DNA of 64,000 bases from Streptomyces sp. HUAS 15-9 (GTDB lineage Bacteria; Actinomycetota; Actinomycetes; Streptomycetales; Streptomycetaceae), in assembly GCF_025642155.1 (NCBI RefSeq), contig NZ_CP106798.1, positions 8,308,001 to 8,372,000 of the forward strand. The letters run 5' to 3'. The notes below the pieces were generated by a model. That model had not been told where the DNA came from. It saw only the letters and a program-made list of their open reading frames with translations, and searched no databases. The position numbers and the translations under genes were made by a program. Of this stretch, positions 58,850-64,000 are shown one piece after another; within the stretch, counting starts at the first letter, position 1; each line of letters begins with the position of its first letter.

Positions 58850-61800
58850 AGTCGCCGACCGCCGCCAAGGGCTCTGCCCTGGCCGAAGTGTGGCCGCTGT
58901 CGCCCTTGCAGGAGGGGATGCTCTTTCATGCCGCCTTCGATCACCAAGGACCCGACGTCTACGCCATGCAGTGCGTCCTGGCGGTCGACGGCCCTCTGGA
59001 CGCCGACCGGTTCAGGGCGTCGTGGGAGGCGCTGGTGGCTCGCCATGCCGCCCTGCGAGCGAGTTTCCACGAACGTAAATCGGGCGAGCCCGTGCAGCTC
59101 ATCACCCGCGATGTGACGCTGCCCTGGCAGCAGGTCGACCTTTCGGACCTCCCTGAGGCGGACATGTCCGCCCGGGCCGACGCCCTGGCCGCCGAGGAGC
59201 GGGCACAGCGGCTGGACCTGGCGGTCGCGCCGCTGCTGAGGCTGATGCTGATACGCCTCGGCGCGGACCGGCACCGCCTCGTCATGACGACCCATCACAT
59301 ACTGATGGACGGCTGGTCGATGCCCGTCCTGCTGGGTGAGTTGTCCACGGTGTACGCGGCAGGCGGGGACACCCGGGCCCTGCCTGCGGCGGCGTCGTAC
59401 CGGGACCACCTGGTCTGGCTGAACCGCCAGGACAAAGAGGCGGCGCGGGCCGCGTGGCGGGCGGAACTGGCCGGGGCCGATGAGCCGACGCTCATCGTGC
59501 CGGCCGACCCGGCCAGGGTGGCGGTCCTGCCGGAGGAGTTCGCCGCCGAGCTGTCCGAGGAGGCCACCGGGGCGCTGGAGGAGCTGGCCCGTGCCCAGGG
59601 GGTGACGGTCAACACCGTCGTCCAGTGTGCCTGGGCGCTGGTGCTGGCGCGCCTTGCCCGCCGCCGCGACGTCGTGTTCGGCGCGACCGTGGCCGGGCGG
59701 CCGCCGGAGCTGCCGGGTGTCGAGTCGATGGTCGGCCTCTTCATCAACACCCTCCCCGTACGCGTGCGGCTCGACCCCGCCCAGCCGGTGGGCGATCTGC
59801 TCACCGAACTGCAGGCGCGGCAGTCCGCTCTGCTGGCACACCAGCACCTCGGCCTGGCCGAGGTCCAAAAGCTAGGCGGAGCAGGGGCGCTCTTCGACAC
59901 GCTGGTGGTGTACGAGAGCTTCCCCCGCCCCCCGGCACGGCCGTCCGATCCCGACGTGCTCACCTTCTGCGGCCTGGAGACGCGCCAGGCCACCAACTTT
60001 CCGCTCACCCTGGGCATCACCCCGCACGACCGACTCCAGATCGAACTGACCTATCGGCCGGACCTGTTCGACCGGGACGCGGCAGCCCGGACCGGGCGTC
60101 GGCTCGTACGGGTGCTGCGGCAGATCGCGGTGAACCCTCGGCGCCGGGTCGGCGAGATCGACGTGCTGGACGACGAGGAGCGGGCCTCGGTGGTGGAGCG
60201 GTGGAACGACACCGCCCGGCCGATGCCGACGGGCACGGTGCTGGAGCGGTTCGAGGAGTGGGCGCGGCGCGTGCCGGAAGCCGTGGCCGTACGCTGCGGG
60301 GCAGAGCAACTGTCGTACGCGGAGCTGGAAGCGCGCTCCAACCAACTGGCCCGGTATCTGTGCCGCCTCGGGGTCGGTGCGGAGTCACGGGTGGCGCTGT
60401 GCCTGCCGCGCGGGGTGGACATGGTCGTCGCTGAGCTGGCCGTCTGGAAGGCCGGCGGTGCCTTCGTACCGCTGGATCCGCAGTACCCGGCCGACCGGCT
60501 GGCGTTCATGATCGCCGACAGTGCGGTCACCGTGGCCCTGGGTACGACCGATGCGCTCGACAGTCTGCCGCCGGCATCGGAGCGGGTCGTGCTGCTCGAC
60601 GAGATCGACCAGGCGAGGGCCGCTGAGTCGGCGGAGCCACTGTGGCCGTCACTGAGCCCCGGCCGACTGGCGTACGTGATCTACACCTCCGGCTCGACCG
60701 GACGTCCGAAGGGCGTCGCCGTCGCCCACGGCGGCGTGGCGAACCTGGCGGAGGCGATGCGCCCGGTGCTCGGTGCCGAACAGAACGTCACCACACTGCA
60801 GTTCGCGTCGTTCAGCTTCGACGCGGCCGTCCTCGACGTGGCCGTCACCCTTGCCGCCGGTGGCACGTTGGCCATCGCGACGAGCGAGGAGCGGGGCGAC
60901 CCGGGCGCGTTGGCGGAGATGATCCGTACGGCGGGTGTGAGCGTGGCCAGTGTGGTGCCGTCGCTGCTCGGTGCGCTGGATCCGGCAGCCGTGCCCGGGG
61001 TGACGAACTGGGTGCTGGGCGCCGAGCGGTTGAGCGCCGACCTGGCCGCCCGCTGGGCGGCCCAGGCGCAGGTGTGGAACACATACGGCCCGACCGAGGC
61101 CACCGTGATCACCACGGCGACGGCCTTGGACCCAGGCATCCGGCCGCAGGACCCGGCGCCGCCGATCGGCCGCCCCATCGGTAACACCCGGGTCTTCGTC
61201 CTGGACGACTTCCTCCGGCCGGTCCCCCCGGACATCACCGGCGAGTTGTATGTGGCCGGTGCCGGTCTGGCCCGTGGCTATGTCGGCCGCGCGGCACAGA
61301 CCGCGGAGCGGTTCGTGGCCTGTCCCTTGGTACCCGGCGGGCGGATGTATCGATCCGGCGACCTGGCGCGCTGGAGCAGGGACGGGCAACTTCACTTCGC
61401 CGGGCGGGCGGACGGGCAGGTGAAGATCCGCGGGTTCCGTATCGAGCCCGGCGAGGTCGAGGCCGTGCTCGCCGCTCACCCCGACGTCGGCCGGGCCGTG
61501 GTCGTCGCCCGTGAGGACCGGCCGGGCGACAAGCGGCTGGTCGCCTACGCCGTCCCGGCCACCGACGCCGGACTCGACACCGCGCTGCTGCGCGAGCACG
61601 TCGCCAAGACGCTGCCCGAGTACATGGTTCCGTCCACGGTGGTGGCCCTGGAGGCGCTGCCGCTGACGGTCAACGGGAAGGTGGACCGGGCCGCCCTGCC
61701 GGCACCCGAGGCACCTAGGGGCATGGCGGGTCGGGCTCCGATCACGCCCGAAGAGGAGCTGTTCTGCGGGCTGTTCGCCGAGGTACTGGGGCTGGAGGAG

Positions 61801-63450
61801 GTCGCTGCTGACGCCAACTTCTTCGAAATGGGCGGCGATTCGATCATGTCCATGCAGTTGGCGTCGCGGGCCCGGCGTGCCGGATGGGTGATCACGCCAC
61901 GGCAGGTCTTCGAGGAGAAGTCCGTCGAGCGCCTGGCTCTCGTTGCCCAGCCCGTCGACGGCCAGTCGCACGATGACGCCGACGACGGCGTGGGCGAGTT
62001 TGCCCGGACGCCCGCGATGAAGGCCATGGGAGAACGGGCTGCCGACCCGCGGTTCGCGCAGTGGATGGTCGTCGGCGCTCCGGCTGGGCTGGACCGGGCT
62101 GCGCTCGGCACGGCCGTCGGTGCGGTCGTCGATGCGCACGGCGTGCTCCGCGCCCGCGTCGAGGACGGCGGATCGCGGCTGGTGGTACGCGAGCCCGGGT
62201 CGGTGGACGCGGCCGCACTGATCAGCCGCGTCGACGCCACCGACGGCGACCTGGATCAGGTGGTGGGCCGGGCGGCCCGCGAAGCGGTGGAGCGGCTGGA
62301 TCCCACCTCGGGCGTACTGCTGCAGGTGGTGTGGGCCGATGCCGGGCCGGCACGAGCGGGCCGCCTGGCGCTGGTGGTCCACCACCTGGCGGTGGACGGC
62401 GTCTCGTGGCGGATCCTGCTGCCGGACCTACAGGGCGCGTACGAGGCCGTGGCCGCGGGCGAGACACCGGTTCTCGATCCGACGGGTACGTCGTTCCGCC
62501 GTTGGGCGGAGCTGCTGACCACTTGGGCCCGCAGCGACGAGCGGCGGGCCGAACTGCGGGGGTGGACCGAACTGCTCCGGGGTGAGGAACCGCTGCTCGG
62601 TGTCCGGCAGTTGGATCCGACCCGGGACACCGTACGAACGCTCAGGCACCGCTCCTGGACGGTGCCGGTGGAGCAGGCGGCGGTGCTGGCCGGGCGGACG
62701 GCGGCCGTGTTCCACTGCGGCCTGCACGAAATGCTGCTCGCGACCCTGGCCGGGGCGATCTCCTCCTGGCGGCCCGGCCCGGCCGGCCGGGTCCTGGTCG
62801 ACGTCGAGGGCCACGGCCGCGAGCCGGTGGAAGGGGTGGACCTGTCCCGCACGATGGGCTGGTTCACCGACGTCCACCCCCTCCGGCTGGACACCGCCGG
62901 GGTGAACCTGCCCCAGGCCCGCTCCGGCGGCCCGGCTGCCGGGGCGCTGCTCAAGGCAGTCAAGGAGCAGGTGGGCGCCGTGCCCGGGGACGGACTGGGC
63001 TACGGTCTGCTGCGTCACCTCAACCCCGACACGGCCGAGGTGCTGGCCCAACTCCCCTCCGCCCAGGTCGGGTTCAACTACCTGGGCCGGTTCACCGCCG
63101 GTGAGCGGTCCGGCCCCGTCCGCGCCTGGCAGATGGCCGGCGAGACGGCGGTCGGTGGCGCCGCCGACCCCGACGCGCCCGTCACGCACCCCCTCGATGC
63201 GGGCGCCGTCGTCCGCGACACCCCGGACGGCCCCGAGCTGACCGTCACGCTCAGCTGGGCCGGCGGGCTGCTGGAGGAATCCGAGGCCGAACGCCTCGGT
63301 GGGCTGTGGCTGGAGATGCTGCACGGCCTGGCCGCGCACACCACCGACCCGGCCGCGGGCGGCCACACCCCGTCCGACTTCCCCCTCCTCGACCTTGCAC
63401 AAGAAGAAGTTGACGAGCTCGAGTCCGAATTCGCCGAGGACCACATCTAA
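58846..63450 (+). CDS. Single-module NRPS: C - A8 - T - E8
   Basis: A 1,534-residue synthetase that adds residue 8. The first 14 residues lead straight into [17 protein letters not shown], an acceptor-type docking start. C8 (about 10-445) has HHILMDG. A8 (about 465-955) gives DALSVGTVIK, the same code as A1, A2, A3 and A6, with NGK intact. The carrier serine is S999, in MGGDS instead of LGGDS. E8 (about 1045-1515) has [11 protein letters not shown] and [10 protein letters not shown]. The GTG start overlaps the stop of the seven-module gene (GTGA), so expression is coupled. The next NRPS starts 36 bp downstream. Its sequence is less repetitive at the DNA level than the seven-module gene and more uniformly high in GC. 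Confidence 0.95.
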   Translation: MKSPTAAKGSALAEVWPLSPLQEGMLFHAAFDHQGPDVYAMQCVLAVDGPLDADRFRASWEALVARHAALRASFHERKSGEPVQLITRDVTLPWQQVDLSDLPEADMSARADALAAEERAQRLDLAVAPLLRLMLIRLGADRHRLVMTTHHILMDGWSMPVLLGELSTVYAAGGDTRALPAAASYRDHLVWLNRQDKEAARAAWRAELAGADEPTLIVPADPARVAVLPEEFAAELSEEATGALEELARAQGVTVNTVVQCAWALVLARLARRRDVVFGATVAGRPPELPGVESMVGLFINTLPVRVRLDPAQPVGDLLTELQARQSALLAHQHLGLAEVQKLGGAGALFDTLVVYESFPRPPARPSDPDVLTFCGLETRQATNFPLTLGITPHDRLQIELTYRPDLFDRDAAARTGRRLVRVLRQIAVNPRRRVGEIDVLDDEERASVVERWNDTARPMPTGTVLERFEEWARRVPEAVAVRCGAEQLSYAELEARSNQLARYLCRLGVGAESRVALCLPRGVDMVVAELAVWKAGGAFVPLDPQYPADRLAFMIADSAVTVALGTTDALDSLPPASERVVLLDEIDQARAAESAEPLWPSLSPGRLAYVIYTSGSTGRPKGVAVAHGGVANLAEAMRPVLGAEQNVTTLQFASFSFDAAVLDVAVTLAAGGTLAIATSEERGDPGALAEMIRTAGVSVASVVPSLLGALDPAAVPGVTNWVLGAERLSADLAARWAAQAQVWNTYGPTEATVITTATALDPGIRPQDPAPPIGRPIGNTRVFVLDDFLRPVPPDITGELYVAGAGLARGYVGRAAQTAERFVACPLVPGGRMYRSGDLARWSRDGQLHFAGRADGQVKIRGFRIEPGEVEAVLAAHPDVGRAVVVAREDRPGDKRLVAYAVPATDAGLDTALLREHVAKTLPEYMVPSTVVALEALPLTVNGKVDRAALPAPEAPRGMAGRAPITPEEELFCGLFAEVLGLEEVAADANFFEMGGDSIMSMQLASRARRAGWVITPRQVFEEKSVERLALVAQPVDGQSHDDADDGVGEFARTPAMKAMGERAADPRFAQWMVVGAPAGLDRAALGTAVGAVVDAHGVLRARVEDGGSRLVVREPGSVDAAALISRVDATDGDLDQVVGRAAREAVERLDPTSGVLLQVVWADAGPARAGRLALVVHHLAVDGVSWRILLPDLQGAYEAVAAGETPVLDPTGTSFRRWAELLTTWARSDERRAELRGWTELLRGEEPLLGVRQLDPTRDTVRTLRHRSWTVPVEQAAVLAGRTAAVFHCGLHEMLLATLAGAISSWRPGPAGRVLVDVEGHGREPVEGVDLSRTMGWFTDVHPLRLDTAGVNLPQARSGGPAAGALLKAVKEQVGAVPGDGLGYGLLRHLNPDTAEVLAQLPSAQVGFNYLGRFTAGERSGPVRAWQMAGETAVGGAADPDAPVTHPLDAGAVVRDTPDGPELTVTLSWAGGLLEESEAERLGGLWLEMLHGLAAHTTDPAAGGHTPSDFPLLDLAQEEVDELESEFAEDHI

Positions 63451-63486
63451 CGCGCGCTTTGAGTCGCTGTAAGGAGAGATGGAGCT

Positions 63487-64000
63487 GTGACCCGATCTCG
63501 TGTCGAGGACGTCTGGCCGCTGTCGCCGTTGCAGGAGGGGCTGCTCTTCCACGCCGCCTTCGGAGACGAGGGCCCCGATGTGTACCAAGGGCAGCGCATG
63601 CTCGATCTGATCGGGCCGGTCGACGCCGGTCAACTGCGAGTGACCTGGGATGCGTTGCTGGACAGGCACGCGGCGCTGCGGGCGAGCTTCCGTCGGCGCA
63701 AGTCCGGCGAGGCGGTCCAGGTCATCGCGCGTGAGGTCGTCCTGCCGTGGCACGAGGCCGACGTCTCCAGCCTCCCGCCAGCCGATGCGGCCGCCGAACT
63801 GGAGCGGTTGGCTGAACAGGAGCGCGCGGAGAAGTTCGATCCGGCGGTGGCGCCCCTGTTGCGGCTGCTGCTCGTCCGGCTGGCCGAGGACCGGCACCGG
63901 CTGGTGATGACCAGTCACCATGTGCTCATGGACGGCTGGTCCATTCCGGTCCTGCTCACCGAGTTGTCCGCAGTGTACGCGGCGGGCGGCACCACCGCCG
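63487..64000 (+). CDS. Third NRPS, N-terminal condensation domain only (cut by window edge)
   Basis: The frame opens with a GTG at 63487 after TAAGGAGAGATGGAG and stays open to the edge, giving 171 residues. [20 protein letters not shown] is the start of a condensation domain and SHHVLMDGWS is an intact HHxxxDG motif, so module 9 is an elongation module expected to accept the D-configured peptide from E8. Its adenylation and any termination domains lie outside the window. Confidence 0.92.
   Translation, partial: MTRSRVEDVWPLSPLQEGLLFHAAFGDEGPDVYQGQRMLDLIGPVDAGQLRVTWDALLDRHAALRASFRRRKSGEAVQVIAREVVLPWHEADVSSLPPADAAAELERLAEQERAEKFDPAVAPLLRLLLVRLAEDRHRLVMTSHHVLMDGWSIPVLLTELSAVYAAGGTTA

Noticed and set aside
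27164..63450. Epimerization domains as ordinary or dual condensation domains
   Set aside because: Each is followed by its own complete C domain and carries the E-specific motifs EGHGR, GWFTxxHPV and FNYLGR.

Overview
The window looks like the chromosome of a high-GC actinomycete, most likely Streptomyces or a close relative. The supporting signs are strong G/C bias at third codon positions, GTG/TTG starts, GTGA start-stop overlaps, an antibiotic-type StrR regulator, and rare TTA codons confined to a regulator. It falls into two blocks.

Block 1 (about 1-21.9 kb) is a low-oxygen or dormancy-type metabolic island. It contains adhE (cut by the left edge), a ribosome-hibernation-like protein, a DevR/DosR-type response regulator, pyruvate formate-lyase with its activase, three tandem-domain universal stress proteins, a zinc alcohol dehydrogenase, GAPDH, a GNAT fused to an ADP-forming acyl-CoA synthetase, two CBS-BON proteins, a flavodoxin-like protein, pyruvate phosphate dikinase, a small membrane protein and an OmpR-type two-component system. 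Read together, these suggest substrate-level energy conservation (glycolysis, pyruvate split to acetyl-CoA and formate, ATP from acetyl-CoA, ethanol as an electron sink) plus translational dormancy. A palindrome family, GGGNCNNNNGNCCC, sits in front of most of these transcription units and resembles the mycobacterial DosR box. The layout recalls the OsdR-controlled stress cluster described in S. coelicolor (from memory, not checked).

Block 2 (about 22.4 kb to the right edge) is a non-ribosomal peptide synthetase (NRPS) cluster. Divergent regulators come first: a LuxR-type LAL ATPase with two TTA codons, and a StrR/NovG-like ParB-family regulator. They are followed by a 10,561-residue seven-module NRPS, a 1,534-residue one-module NRPS, and the start of a third NRPS that runs off the window. 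Each of the eight complete modules ends in an epimerization domain, so the line should hand on only D-residues. Five adenylation domains share one hand-read specificity code (DALSVGTVIK), two share a Tyr or beta-hydroxy-Tyr-like code (DASTVAAVCK), and one has a Val-like code (DAYWWGGTFK). The first module begins with a shortened condensation domain that has lost HHxxxDG. Long near-identical DNA blocks recur between modules, pointing to recent duplication or gene conversion. No thioesterase, MbtH protein, tailoring enzyme or transporter is visible, so the cluster continues to the right.

No tRNA, rRNA, insertion sequence or CRISPR array was recognised. Coordinates of domains inside the NRPS proteins are approximate. 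Specificity codes were aligned by eye to GrsA and not computed.
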